64,000 nucleotides of DNA from Curvibacter gracilis ATCC BAA-807 (GCF_000518645.1 NZ_KI912466.1:245792-309791); one strand, 5' to 3'. Shown: positions 17,075 through 25,303, numbered from the stretch's first letter. Made by a program: numbers and translations. Notes: generated by a model from the sequence alone, not told the origin.

Positions 17075-18178
17075 TCAGGCGGCTTTGAGTTGCGCTTGGG
17101 CAGCGGCGGCGGCATCGCGCTCGGCGACCTTCTGGCGCACCAGCGGCAGCAGTTCGCGCCCGTAGTCGATGGCGTCCAGCAAGGGGTCGAAGCCCCGGAT
17201 CAGGAAGGTGCTGATGCCCAGGTCGTAGTACTTGAGCAGGGCGTCGGCCACCTGCTCGGGCGTGCCCACCAGGGCGGTGGTGTTGGAGCGGCCGCCAGTT
17301 TCGCGGGCGATCGCCGTCCACAGGCGTTCGTCCACCCGGTCGCCCTGGGCCGCATCGGCCAGCAGGCGGCGCGCGCCCTCGCTTTGCTGCGGGCCGCCGC
17401 GGGCAAAGCCCTGCAGCGAGCGCACGCGGCGCGTGTCTTCGAGGATGCGTTCAGCCCGGGCCCAGGCCTCGTCCTCGGTGCGGCCCAGGATGGGGCGGAA
17501 GGAGATGCTGAAGTCGATCTCACGGCCATGCTGGGCGGCCGAGGCGCGCACCCGGCGCACCAGGTCGCCGGCCTGGGCCAGCGACTCGCCCCACAGGGCA
17601 TAGACGCTGGCGTGCTTGCCCGCCACCTGCAGCGCGGCCTCGGAGGCGCCGCCGAAATAGATCGGCAGGTGCGGCTGCTGCAGGGGCTTGACCTCGGACC
17701 AGCCGCCCTCGATGCGGTAGAAGCGGCCTTCGTGGTTCAGGGGCTTGTCGGCCGTCCAGATCTGGCGCAGCACGCTCAGGTACTCGTCGGTGCGGGCATA
17801 GCGGTCGTCGTGGCCCAGGAAGTCGCCATCGCGGCGCTGGTCTTCGTCCGAGCCACCGGTGATGTAGTGCACGGCCACGCGGCCGTCGGTGTACTGGTCC
17901 AGCGTGGCCAGCTGGCGCGCCGTGACGGTGGGTTGCTGCAGACCCGGGCGGTGCGCCAGCAAGAACTTGATGCGCTGGGTGACCGAGGCCGCGTAGGTGA
18001 CCGCCAGCAGGTTGTCGGGGCTGGTGGCATGCGCCGGCACCAGGATGCGGTCAAAGCCGGCGTGCTCATGGGCCTGGGCAAACACTCGCACAAAGTCGCG
18101 GTCGATCACCGGGCCGCGGCGGGGGAAGGTTTCAGAGACTTCGTGCGGCTGGATCATGCCGATGAACTGGACACTCAT
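17075..18178 (-). CDS. FMNH2-dependent alkanesulfonate monooxygenase, SsuD-like
   Basis: The 367-aa protein resembles SsuD, which releases sulfite and an aldehyde from alkanesulfonates using FMNH2 and O2. Seen: MSVQFIGMI opening, ILVPAHATSPD, FLLAHRPGLQQPTVTARQLATLDQ, the GRVAVHYITGGSDEDQRRDGD segment and LPIYFGGASE. The start MSVQF is chosen because family similarity begins there; the longer frame upstream is shadow sequence. A GGGGGAC lies just before the ATG. It is first in the run with the class II aldolase and the SfnB-like enzyme. No SsuE-type reductase is seen. Confidence 0.87.
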   Translation of the reverse strand: MSVQFIGMIQPHEVSETFPRRGPVIDRDFVRVFAQAHEHAGFDRILVPAHATSPDNLLAVTYAASVTQRIKFLLAHRPGLQQPTVTARQLATLDQYTDGRVAVHYITGGSDEDQRRDGDFLGHDDRYARTDEYLSVLRQIWTADKPLNHEGRFYRIEGGWSEVKPLQQPHLPIYFGGASEAALQVAGKHASVYALWGESLAQAGDLVRRVRASAAQHGREIDFSISFRPILGRTEDEAWARAERILEDTRRVRSLQGFARGGPQQSEGARRLLADAAQGDRVDERLWTAIARETGGRSNTTALVGTPEQVADALLKYYDLGISTFLIRGFDPLLDAIDYGRELLPLVRQKVAERDAAAAAQAQLKAA

Positions 18179-18274
18179 GGGGGACTCCTGTGTTGGAAGG
18201 ACGGTGAAGGGCTTCACGGATGGCCTCACGATAGGCCGCCGCCGCCCCCGCAACAACGAAGCAAAACGCGTGAG

Positions 18275-18295
18275 GACATGCGCTTTCGGCATGTC
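18275..18295. promoter_or_regulatory. Inverted repeat GACATGC-N7-GCATGTC upstream of the ssuD-like gene
   Basis: Two perfect 7-base arms are separated by 7 bases, giving a 21-bp dyad in the 137-base gap between the cytochrome and the SsuD-like gene, about 97 bases before the latter's start. No T-run follows, so an operator is likelier than a terminator. The protein that would bind is unknown. Confidence 0.4.
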
Positions 18296-18315
18296 CGTGC
18301 CGCGCGCAACAAGCG

Positions 18316-19491
18316 CTAGTGCGGGACGCCACCCCGGCGCGGTGCCACCGGGTCGGCGTCCATGGCAGCCACCAGGGCGCCGAGCGGGTCCGCGTCCTGT
18401 GCCTGCGAAGGGGGTTGCCGGGCCTCGACCGATCCCGTGCGGCACACCAGATCGGCGGCCGACCAGACCTGCCCCGCCGGGGCGCGGGCCCGCAGCCAGC
18501 CCTGGCGGTCCACCAGCAACTGCTGCGCCGGGGTCTTGCCCCGGGCTGGGTCCTGAGGCTGGCCCAACACCAGGGCCAGGGCCTGCTGAAAGTCCGCCGC
18601 CTCGGCCTCGATCACCCGGCAATCGCTGCCGAGGGCTGCGCCCTGCCCCACCGCCAGCACGCGCGGGTCCAGCGGCAGCGCCACACCCGGGCCGCTGGCC
18701 ACCAGCAGGCGCTGCCCCTGCAAACTGCGCAAGGGGCGCAGCTCCGGCGCCACGCCACAACGCACCTGGGCATCGGGCAGGCGCACCGGCAGCTCCCAAC
18801 GGCCTTCACGCGCCAGGGTCTGACCCGAGGCCTGGGCCTGCAGAAAATCGAGCACGGCCCAGGTGTCGGCCTCACTCAGGGCTTGGGCAAAGCCGGGCAT
18901 GGTGGTCTGGCCATCGCGGTCTTGCAGGCCGTGACGCACACGCCACCACAGCTCGCCCTCCAGGCGTTGCCACAGCAGGCGCCCATTGAGCCGCGGTGGC
19001 CACATGGGCAAGGCAGGCGCATCGGGCCCTTCACCGCCACCATCCGCGGCGTGGCAGCGCTGGCAATGCTGGTGGTACACGGCCTGACCGCGCACGATGG
19101 AACGGGCGCTGAAGCCGCTGTCACTGACATGGAAGCTGCTGGGCAGCGCCGGCCCGGCCAGCAGGCCGAACACGCCCCAGGGCGCGGCGGCCAGCAAGGC
19201 CACTGCAGCGACCAGGCCAGGCCAGCGGGCTCGCCGCCAAAAGACCGCCAGCCCCATCAGGGGGAATGCGATGGCCAGGGCTGCAGCGCACAGCAACAGG
19301 CGGCGTGCCTGCCCGGGCTCGAACACCATCAGTTCGCCATGCAGGCGCTGCGCCCAGGGCCACACCGGCTGGCCGGCCAGCGGTTCGCTCAGGCCCAGGG
19401 CAAACCACAGCCGGCGCAGGGCATCCTGCACCTCGTACAGCGCGCCGAGCACGGTGTTGACCTGCTCGGGCGTGGGGGTCCAGTCGATCAC
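18316..19491 (-). CDS. Membrane-anchored c-type cytochrome with a thioredoxin-like tail
   Basis: The 391-aa protein has two hydrophobic segments (LLLCAAALAIAFPLMGLAVF and GLVAAVALLAAAPWGVFGLLAG) followed by a periplasmic cytochrome c domain with haem motif CQRCH and a likely Met ligand in TTMPGF. The last 170 residues (LLVASGPGVAL, QQLLVDRQGWLRAR) look like a thioredoxin fold without a CxxC motif. I start at GTG 19491, just after the ATPase stop; an ATG at 19587 would overlap the ATPase by 68 bases. It is downstream of a sulfonate-type ABC importer, where a cytochrome is unexpected; a redox or metal role is only a guess. Confidence 0.72.
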   Translation of the reverse strand: MIDWTPTPEQVNTVLGALYEVQDALRRLWFALGLSEPLAGQPVWPWAQRLHGELMVFEPGQARRLLLCAAALAIAFPLMGLAVFWRRARWPGLVAAVALLAAAPWGVFGLLAGPALPSSFHVSDSGFSARSIVRGQAVYHQHCQRCHAADGGGEGPDAPALPMWPPRLNGRLLWQRLEGELWWRVRHGLQDRDGQTTMPGFAQALSEADTWAVLDFLQAQASGQTLAREGRWELPVRLPDAQVRCGVAPELRPLRSLQGQRLLVASGPGVALPLDPRVLAVGQGAALGSDCRVIEAEAADFQQALALVLGQPQDPARGKTPAQQLLVDRQGWLRARAPAGQVWSAADLVCRTGSVEARQPPSQAQDADPLGALVAAMDADPVAPRRGGVPH

Positions 19492-19519
19492 GCGCTCAGC
19501 CCGACTCCAGCCACGGACC

Positions 19520-20323
19520 TCACCAGCTGGCGTCCAGACCCAGGTGGGCCAGGGCCTGGTGACGCAGCTCGGCCAGACGCGGGTCACCGCGGTGGCGCGG
19601 ATAGGGCGCCTCGTTGACCAGCTCGGCCACGATGCGCGAGGGCCGGTCCGACAGCACGATCACGCGCTGGGCCAAGAAGAAGGCCTCCTCCACATCATGC
19701 GTGACCAGCAGGGCTGAGAAGCCCTGGCGCTGCCACAGCGCCAGCAGCTCGGTCTGCATGGTCAGCCGGGTCAGCGAGTCGAGCTTGCCCAGCGGCTCAT
19801 CCAGCACCAGCAGGCTGGGGTCGTTGACGATGGCACGCGCCAGCGCCACGCGCTGCGCCATGCCGCCCGAGAGCTGGTGCGGGTAGGCCTTGGCGAAGTC
19901 CTGCAGGCCCACCAGCTTGAGCGCGGCCTCGACCCGGGGCTGCAGCGCCGCCAGCGTGCCGCGCGCCTGCGGCCCCAGGGCCACGTTGTCGCGCACGGTG
20001 CGCCAGGGGAACAGCGTGGGGTCCTGGAACACCACGATGCGCGACGGATCGGGCCGGGTGACCGGCACACCATCGTGCAGGATCTGCCCCGCACTGGGCG
20101 GCTCCAGCCCGGCCACCAGACGCAGCAGGGTGGATTTGCCGCAACCGCTGGGCCCGAGCAGGGCCACGAACTCGCCGGGGCGGATGTGCAGGCTCACGCC
20201 ATCGACCACCGGCAAGGGGCCGGCCGGCCCGTCGAACTGGTGGCTGACCTGCTCGATGTGGATGTCGGCCCCAGCAGGCTTTGCCACGGCGCTTTGCAGC
20301 GCGGCACTCGAGGATCTCACCAT
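19520..20323 (-). CDS. ABC transporter ATP-binding protein (SsuB/TauB type)
   Basis: The 267-aa ATPase shows Walker A GPSGCGKST, signature LSGGMAQR, Walker B LLVLDEP and switch His in LLVTHDVEEA. The start MVRSSSAALQ overlaps the permease stop by 7 bases; the much longer frame upstream is a shadow of the permease. It powers the importer formed with the permease at 20317-21342 and the binding protein at 21354-22382. Confidence 0.9.
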   Translation of the reverse strand: MVRSSSAALQSAVAKPAGADIHIEQVSHQFDGPAGPLPVVDGVSLHIRPGEFVALLGPSGCGKSTLLRLVAGLEPPSAGQILHDGVPVTRPDPSRIVVFQDPTLFPWRTVRDNVALGPQARGTLAALQPRVEAALKLVGLQDFAKAYPHQLSGGMAQRVALARAIVNDPSLLVLDEPLGKLDSLTRLTMQTELLALWQRQGFSALLVTHDVEEAFFLAQRVIVLSDRPSRIVAELVNEAPYPRHRGDPRLAELRHQALAHLGLDASW

Positions 20324-21342
20324 TGCACCACCCCCTTCTGCCAGGACAGCACGCGATCGCGCACGGTGAACAGCAAGGTGATAACGCCCGAGAACAGCAG
20401 CGCCATCACCAGCAGGGCGCCATACATATTGGGGTAGCTGGCCCAGCCCTGGGCCCAGGTCAGGTACCAGCCCAGGCCGGATTTGACGCCCAGCATCTCG
20501 GCCACCACCAGGGTGGCAAAGGCATGGCCCAGGCCCATGAACAGGCCCACAAAGACCTGCGGCATGGCGGCCGGAATGGCCACGCGGAACACCAGGAAGG
20601 CGTTCGAAGCCCCCAGGGTGCGCGCCACGTCGTAGAACTGGCGGTTCACCGTGGCCACGCCCGACCAGGTCAGGATGGCCACCGGAAAGCCCGTGCCCAT
20701 GGCGATCAGGAACACCGCGGTGGACCAGCTCGACGGGAAGAAATAGAACGAGATCGGCAACAGCGCGGTGGTCGGGATCGGGCCCAGCACACGCAGCACC
20801 GGGTGGATCCAGTAATGGGCACGGCGTGACCAGCCCATCAACACCCCCACCACAAAGCCCACGGCCGCGCCCGAGCCGATGCCCACGCCCAGCAGGATCA
20901 GCGAGTTGGCGGCGCTGTCGCTCAGGCGGCGCCAGTCGCTCACGTACACATCGGCCAGGCTTTGCGGCGGCGCAAAGAAGGGGGTGGGCAGCCAGCCCAG
21001 CTTGGCCGTGACCAGCTCCCAGGCCAGAAAGCCCACGCCCAGCACCGTGAGCCAGGGGCCGAAGCCGCGCAGGCGCTGCACCACCGGAGCGGCCAGACGC
21101 CCGCCCAGGCTCAGCACGGCCAGTGCGGCTGCCAGCCCCAGGCTGAACCAGCCGAACTCGGCGGTGTAGTTCCAGTCGCTGAAACCCACCGGCTTGTTCG
21201 GCCAGCCCAGGGTGAGCGCCCCCAGGGCGGCCCAGGCCACGGCCGCTGCCAGGCCGGTGGCCCACCAGGCCGAAGGCGCCGGCGACTCGCGCCGCAGCGG
21301 CAGACCGGCTGCGGCCGGGGCTGAATGCACGGTGCTGTTCAT
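20317..21342 (-). CDS. ABC transporter permease (SsuC/TauC type)
   Basis: The 341-aa inner-membrane protein has several hydrophobic helices and the EAA loop DVARTLGASNAFLVFRVAIPAAMP. The ATG at 21342 sits 7 bases after GAGGAG; a GTG one codon upstream is also possible. It is longer at the N-terminus than usual SsuC by an extra two-helix segment (TGLAAAVAWAALGALTLGWP and WFSLGLAAALAVLSLGG). The gene begins 11 bases after the binding-protein stop. Confidence 0.89.
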   Translation of the reverse strand: MNSTVHSAPAAAGLPLRRESPAPSAWWATGLAAAVAWAALGALTLGWPNKPVGFSDWNYTAEFGWFSLGLAAALAVLSLGGRLAAPVVQRLRGFGPWLTVLGVGFLAWELVTAKLGWLPTPFFAPPQSLADVYVSDWRRLSDSAANSLILLGVGIGSGAAVGFVVGVLMGWSRRAHYWIHPVLRVLGPIPTTALLPISFYFFPSSWSTAVFLIAMGTGFPVAILTWSGVATVNRQFYDVARTLGASNAFLVFRVAIPAAMPQVFVGLFMGLGHAFATLVVAEMLGVKSGLGWYLTWAQGWASYPNMYGALLVMALLFSGVITLLFTVRDRVLSWQKGVVQW

Positions 21343-21353
21343 CACGCCGCTCC

Positions 21354-22382
21354 TCAGGACAGCACGTCGGCGTGCACGAACTCGGCAAAGCGCACCGGGT
21401 CGGTGGTGGGCTTGAGCACGCCCACCAGCTTGAAGTCACGGGCGAAGAACTCGATCTCTTTCTTCAGCGCCACACCACTGGGGTGGTGCTTGTGGGTCAG
21501 CGTGCCCAGCACGGTGCGCAGGTCGTCCACCGACACCTTGGAGTAGGGGCTGTAGATCTTGGCAGCTTCGTTGGGGTTGTTGGCCACGAAGTCGGAGGCC
21601 TCGTTGATCGAACGCGCCAGGGCGGCCGCAGTGGCGCGGTCTTCACGCGCCAGCTTGCCGCTGACCCCCAGCACGCAGCAGGTCTTGTCGGCGTACTCGC
21701 CACTCAGGTTGGTGGCCAGCTCGATCAGGCCCTTGGTCTTGCGCTCGATCACGAACAGGTTCGGGTCACCGTCGGCGATCGCGTGGGCCTCGCCCTTTTC
21801 CACCGCCACGCCCAGCAGGTCGCCGGGGAACTGGCGCCAGGTCACGTCCTTCTCAGGGTCGATGCCGGCCTTGGTGAACAACACCGAGAAGAAGTTCTTG
21901 CCCGGGCTGTTCAGGTCCGACACCGCAATGGTCTTGCCCTTGAGCTTTTGCAGGCTGGTGACCCCGGCCGGGCCATAGCCCACCAGGCGGGTGCAGCCGC
22001 CGTGTGAGCTGCTGACCAGCTTCACGTCGAAGCCCGACTCGAGCGGCTTGATCCAGCGGTGGATCATGCCCAGGCCGGCATCGGCCTTGGAGGTGGCAAT
22101 CGACTCCAGCAACTGGTCGGTGGAGCCGGTGTAATTGATGAGCTCGACATCCAGGCCGTTTTTCTCGAAGATGCCGCGCGTGATGGCCACCGGCACCGGG
22201 GCCAGGCACACGGCATTGGCGTTCCAGGCCAGCTTGACCGGGCGCAGCTTGCCGGCCGCCAGCACCTGGCTGGCGCCCACGCCGGCCACGGCCGACAGGC
22301 CCAGCGCGCCCACCGAGCGCAACAGGCGACGGCGCGAAGGCAGGATGATCGAAGACGCAGAGGCGTTGAGGGGTGTTGTCAT
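21354..22382 (-). CDS. ABC transporter substrate-binding protein (SsuA/NitT-TauT type)
   Basis: The 342-aa protein has a signal peptide with a twin-arginine-like SRRRLLRSVGALGLSA and an ALA-type end near residue 42. The mature part opens VKLAWNANAVCLAPVPVAI and has a SIATSKADAGLGMIHRW loop segment. AAAGG lies before the ATG. It is the first gene of the importer operon and diverges from the thiol dioxygenase. The ligand is probably a sulfonate or related anion (from context). Confidence 0.87.
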   Translation of the reverse strand: MTTPLNASASSIILPSRRRLLRSVGALGLSAVAGVGASQVLAAGKLRPVKLAWNANAVCLAPVPVAITRGIFEKNGLDVELINYTGSTDQLLESIATSKADAGLGMIHRWIKPLESGFDVKLVSSSHGGCTRLVGYGPAGVTSLQKLKGKTIAVSDLNSPGKNFFSVLFTKAGIDPEKDVTWRQFPGDLLGVAVEKGEAHAIADGDPNLFVIERKTKGLIELATNLSGEYADKTCCVLGVSGKLAREDRATAAALARSINEASDFVANNPNEAAKIYSPYSKVSVDDLRTVLGTLTHKHHPSGVALKKEIEFFARDFKLVGVLKPTTDPVRFAEFVHADVLS

Positions 22383-22478
22383 GGGAACCTTTCAGTCTGG
22401 GCGGGTCGTTCAGGCCTTGGCAGGCCCGTGCGGGCCGCGGCGCAGGCCGCAGGCGCCGCTGCTGGGAGCGGATTTGAC

Positions 22479-22489
22479 AGAAATCATTC
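22479..22489. promoter_or_regulatory. 11-bp motif AGAAATCATTC, copy 2
   Basis: This is identical to the copy at 5372-5382. Here it lies in the 239-base divergent region between an SsuA-like and a thiol-dioxygenase gene, starting at the last base of a consensus -35 hexamer TTGACA (22474-22479). A clear -10 at normal spacing is not seen. Its role is unproven. Confidence 0.3.
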
Positions 22490-22621
22490 GCCCCATGGAA
22501 ATAAGAAAACCGGCCATGCTTATGAAGAAGTTGCCAAGCGCGCCGCGGCGCATTGCGCTCCAATACAGGCTGCCCCTGAAGCCGGGCCGCCCCGTCCCCT
22601 GATTTCCTGCCCCAGAAGCCC

Positions 22622-23263
22622 ATGAGCCAGAACACCCCGCCCCAGCAGTCCAACTTGCCCCACTTGCCCCGTCTGCGCGAGTTCGTGCAGCAGTTCACCC
22701 GCCTGATCGACACCGGCGCCGACGAAGCGCGCCTGCTGCACGAAGGCGGCGCGCTGCTGGCCGCCCTGGTGGCCCACGACGACTGGCTGCCCACCGAACT
22801 GAGCCAGCCCCACCCCGAGCACTACCAGCAGTACCTGCTGTACGCCGATGCGCGCGAGAACTTCTCGGTGGTGAGCTTTGTGTGGGGCCCGGGCCAGGCC
22901 ACACCCATCCACAACCACACGGTGTGGGGCCTGATCGGCATGCTGCGCGGCCAGGAACGCTCGCAGGCCTATGCCCAGGACGCGGCCGGCCACTGGCGCC
23001 CCACGGGCGAGGCCCACGAGCTGCACCCGGGCCAGATCGACGCCGTGTCGCCCCGCATCGGTGACGTGCACCGGGTGAGCAATGTGCTGGCCGACCAGGT
23101 GTCGATCAGCATCCATGTGTACGGCGCCAACATCGGGGCCGTGAAGCGCTCGGTGTTCCTCGAAGACGGCACCGAGAAGCCCTTTGTGTCGGGCTACAGC
23201 AACCGCAGCCTGCCCAACCTGTGGGACCGCTCGGCCGAGGTGCGCGCCAGCCTGCAAGGCTGA
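22622..23263 (+). CDS. Cupin thiol dioxygenase (cysteine / 3-mercaptopropionate dioxygenase family)
   Basis: The 213-aa protein is a type I cysteine dioxygenase-family cupin. The three iron-binding histidines are visible: H97 and H99 in PIHNHTVWG and H150 in GDVHRVSN. Such enzymes add O2 to a thiol to give a sulfinate (cysteine sulfinate or 3-sulfinopropionate). Bacterial members may prefer 3-mercaptopropionate, and sequence reading cannot decide here. It is paired with a multi-rhodanese gene 61 bases downstream, suggesting thiol sulfur catabolism coupled to persulfide handling. Confidence 0.88.
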   Translation: MSQNTPPQQSNLPHLPRLREFVQQFTRLIDTGADEARLLHEGGALLAALVAHDDWLPTELSQPHPEHYQQYLLYADARENFSVVSFVWGPGQATPIHNHTVWGLIGMLRGQERSQAYAQDAAGHWRPTGEAHELHPGQIDAVSPRIGDVHRVSNVLADQVSISIHVYGANIGAVKRSVFLEDGTEKPFVSGYSNRSLPNLWDRSAEVRASLQG

Positions 23264-23324
23264 GCGGCCGCCCCGTCCTCCCGCTTTCGACACTCCCCCT
23301 TCATCCAAAACAAGAAACTGCACC

Positions 23325-24932
23325 GTGACCACTGCCCTGCCCACCACCCCCTACGCCCAAGTCCGCGAACACCTGCTGGCCGGGCGCGAGATCGCCCTGC
23401 TGGATGTGCGCGAGGAAGACCCCTTTGCCCAGGCCCACCCGCTGTGGGCCGCCAACCTGCCCGTGGGCCGCATCGAGCTCGATGCCTGGACCCGCATCCC
23501 GCGCCGCGACACCCCGGTGGTGGTGTTCGATGACGGCGAAGGCCTGGCCGAGACGGCCGCGCGCCGCCTGCAGGCCCTGGGCTACAGCGAGGTGTCGCTG
23601 TTGGCCGGCGGCCTGCAGGGCTGGCGCGATGCAGGCGGCGAGCTGTTCCGCGACGTCAACGTGCCCAGCAAATCCTTTGGCGAGCTGGTCGAGGCCGAGC
23701 GCCACACCCCCTCGCTGCCCGCCGAAGAGGTGAAAGCCCTGATCGAAAGCCAGGCCAATGTGGTGGTGCTGGATGCGCGCCGCTTCGACGAATACCAGAC
23801 CATGAGCATCCCCAGCGGGGTGAGCGTGCCCGGGGCCGAGCTGGTGCTGCGCGCCGCTGCCCTGGCGCCCGACCCGAGCACCCACATCGTGGTCAATTGC
23901 GCAGGGCGCACACGCAGCATCATCGGCACCCAGTCGCTGGTGAATGCCGGCCTGCCCAACCGCGTCACGGCCTTGCGCAACGGCACCATCGGCTGGCTGC
24001 TGGCCGGCCAGAAGCTGGACCACGGCGCCAGCCGCCGTGCCCCCGAGGTGAGCCCCGAGCAACAAGCCCGCGCCGCCGCGCAGGCCCGCGCCGTGGCCGA
24101 CCGCGCCGGGGTGCGCCGCGCCACGCTGGCCGATCTGCCCGCCTGGGCGGCTGAAACCAGCCGCACCACCTACCGCTTCGATGTGCGCACGCCCGAGGAA
24201 TTTGCCCACGGCCACCTGCCGGGCTTTCGCAGCGCCCCCGGCGGCCAACTGGTGCAGGAGACCGACCACCAGGCCCCCGTGCGGGGTGCGCGCATCGTGC
24301 TGGCCGACACCGATGGCGTGCGCGCCAACATGAGCGCCTCGTGGCTGGCCCAGATGGGCTGGGAGGTGCATGTGCTCGACCCACTGCCCGCACGGGCCCT
24401 GACCGAGACGGGCTCGGCCCCCACCGCCGTGCCCCCGCCCGAGCAGCCGATCCCGCTGATCTCGGTGGCCACGCTGCAGGGCTGGCTGGCCGAGGGCAGC
24501 GACACGGTGGTGATCGACTTCACCCCCAGCGCCAATTACGTGAAACGCCACATCCCGGGCGCCTGGTGGGCGCTGCGCTCGCAGCTGGCCCAGGGCCTGG
24601 CCCACATCCGCCGCCAGCAGCCCGGTGCGCAGCGACTGGTGCTGACCTGCGGCAGCTCGGCCCTGGCCGCCTACGCGGTGGCCGAAACCGCGCGCCTGAG
24701 CCCGGGGCTGAGCGTGTCACTGCTGGACGGCGGCACCCAGGCCTGGATCGAAGCCGGCCTGCCGCTGGAAAGCGGCGAAACCCGACTCGCCGCCCCCCGC
24801 ATCGACCGCTACCGCCGCCCCTATGAAGGCACCGATGCCCTGCGTGAAGCCATGCAGGGCTACCTGGACTGGGAGTTCGGCCTGGTCGAACAACTGGGCC
24901 GCGATGGCACGCATGGCTTCAAGGTGATCTGA
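23325..24932 (+). CDS. Four-domain rhodanese-like sulfurtransferase
   Basis: The 535-aa protein contains four rhodanese-like domains, at about residues 8-115, 130-245, 265-370 and 395-505. A persulfide-site Cys is seen in domain 2 (C192, NCAGRTRS) and domain 4 (C442, TCGSSAL). Domain 1 has DDGEG and domain 3 has ADTDG at that place, so they are probably inactive or structural. The last about 30 residues (YRRPYEGTD..YLDWEFGLVEQLGRDG) form an extra tail. The GTG at 23325 is used; family sequence starts there. It is likely cotranscribed with the thiol dioxygenase and may hand on sulfane sulfur. Confidence 0.87.
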   Translation: MTTALPTTPYAQVREHLLAGREIALLDVREEDPFAQAHPLWAANLPVGRIELDAWTRIPRRDTPVVVFDDGEGLAETAARRLQALGYSEVSLLAGGLQGWRDAGGELFRDVNVPSKSFGELVEAERHTPSLPAEEVKALIESQANVVVLDARRFDEYQTMSIPSGVSVPGAELVLRAAALAPDPSTHIVVNCAGRTRSIIGTQSLVNAGLPNRVTALRNGTIGWLLAGQKLDHGASRRAPEVSPEQQARAAAQARAVADRAGVRRATLADLPAWAAETSRTTYRFDVRTPEEFAHGHLPGFRSAPGGQLVQETDHQAPVRGARIVLADTDGVRANMSASWLAQMGWEVHVLDPLPARALTETGSAPTAVPPPEQPIPLISVATLQGWLAEGSDTVVIDFTPSANYVKRHIPGAWWALRSQLAQGLAHIRRQQPGAQRLVLTCGSSALAAYAVAETARLSPGLSVSLLDGGTQAWIEAGLPLESGETRLAAPRIDRYRRPYEGTDALREAMQGYLDWEFGLVEQLGRDGTHGFKVI

Positions 24933-24952
24933 GGCACACCCCCAGGCGGGTG

Positions 24953-24980
24953 TTGCATTTACTCTTTTCAGAACTAAAAT
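24953..24980 (+). promoter_or_regulatory. Sigma-70-type promoter of the hipB-like gene
   Basis: TTGCAT at 24953-24958 and TAAAAT at 24975-24980 are separated by 16 bases, in an A/T-rich stretch 47 bases before the hipB-like ATG. The match and position are good for a vegetative promoter. The left arm of an inverted repeat lies in the spacer. Confidence 0.55.
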
Positions 24981-25002
24981 TTATTTACGCCTTTTAAGAG
25001 TA
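24960..25002. promoter_or_regulatory. Inverted repeat flanking the hipB-like promoter, candidate autoregulatory operator
   Basis: TACTCTT at 24960-24966 is repeated inverted as AAGAGTA at 24996-25002, with 29 bases between, so one arm sits in the promoter spacer and the other near the start site. Dimeric HipB-type regulators commonly repress their own promoter at such dyads; binding here is inferred. Confidence 0.4.
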
Positions 25003-25026
25003 TTTTTCACCACACCTGGGAGCGCC

Positions 25027-25302
25027 ATGAAGCACCTCCTGCTGTCATCGCTGCAATGGGGGCAGTTGATGCGATCCGCACGCAAGCGCATGGGGCTCAA
25101 CCAGCACGAGTTGGGTGCCCGTGTGGGCCTGAGCCAGGCACGCATCTCCAAGATGGAGCGCGAGCCCCAGAGCATCACCCTGGACCAGTTGCTGGCCTTG
25201 CTGGGCACGCTCGGCCTGGAACTCACCGTGCAAGAGCGGCCAGACAACAGCGCTGCCGACCCCGCTGCGCCGCAGGCCTCCGGCAACGAAGTGGCTTGGT
25301 GA
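25027..25302 (+). CDS. HipB-like XRE regulator (orphan antitoxin type)
   Basis: The 91-aa protein has a HipB-type helix-turn-helix: MRSARKRMGLNQHELGARVGLSQARISKMER, then SITLDQLLALLGTLGLELTVQER. The LGLELTVQ strand is typical of HipB, the antitoxin partner of the HipA kinase. No HipA-sized gene follows; only a short frame that begins like HipA (25304-25375). It could act as a solitary repressor. A promoter and dyad precede it. Confidence 0.83.
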   Translation: MKHLLLSSLQWGQLMRSARKRMGLNQHELGARVGLSQARISKMEREPQSITLDQLLALLGTLGLELTVQERPDNSAADPAAPQASGNEVAW

Positions 25303-25303
25303 G

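Noticed and set aside
16217-18319. A 700-codon + frame opposite the aldolase and SsuD-like genes
   Set aside because: Low-complexity Gly/Gln/His/Val translation; real genes on the minus strand have start sites and motifs.
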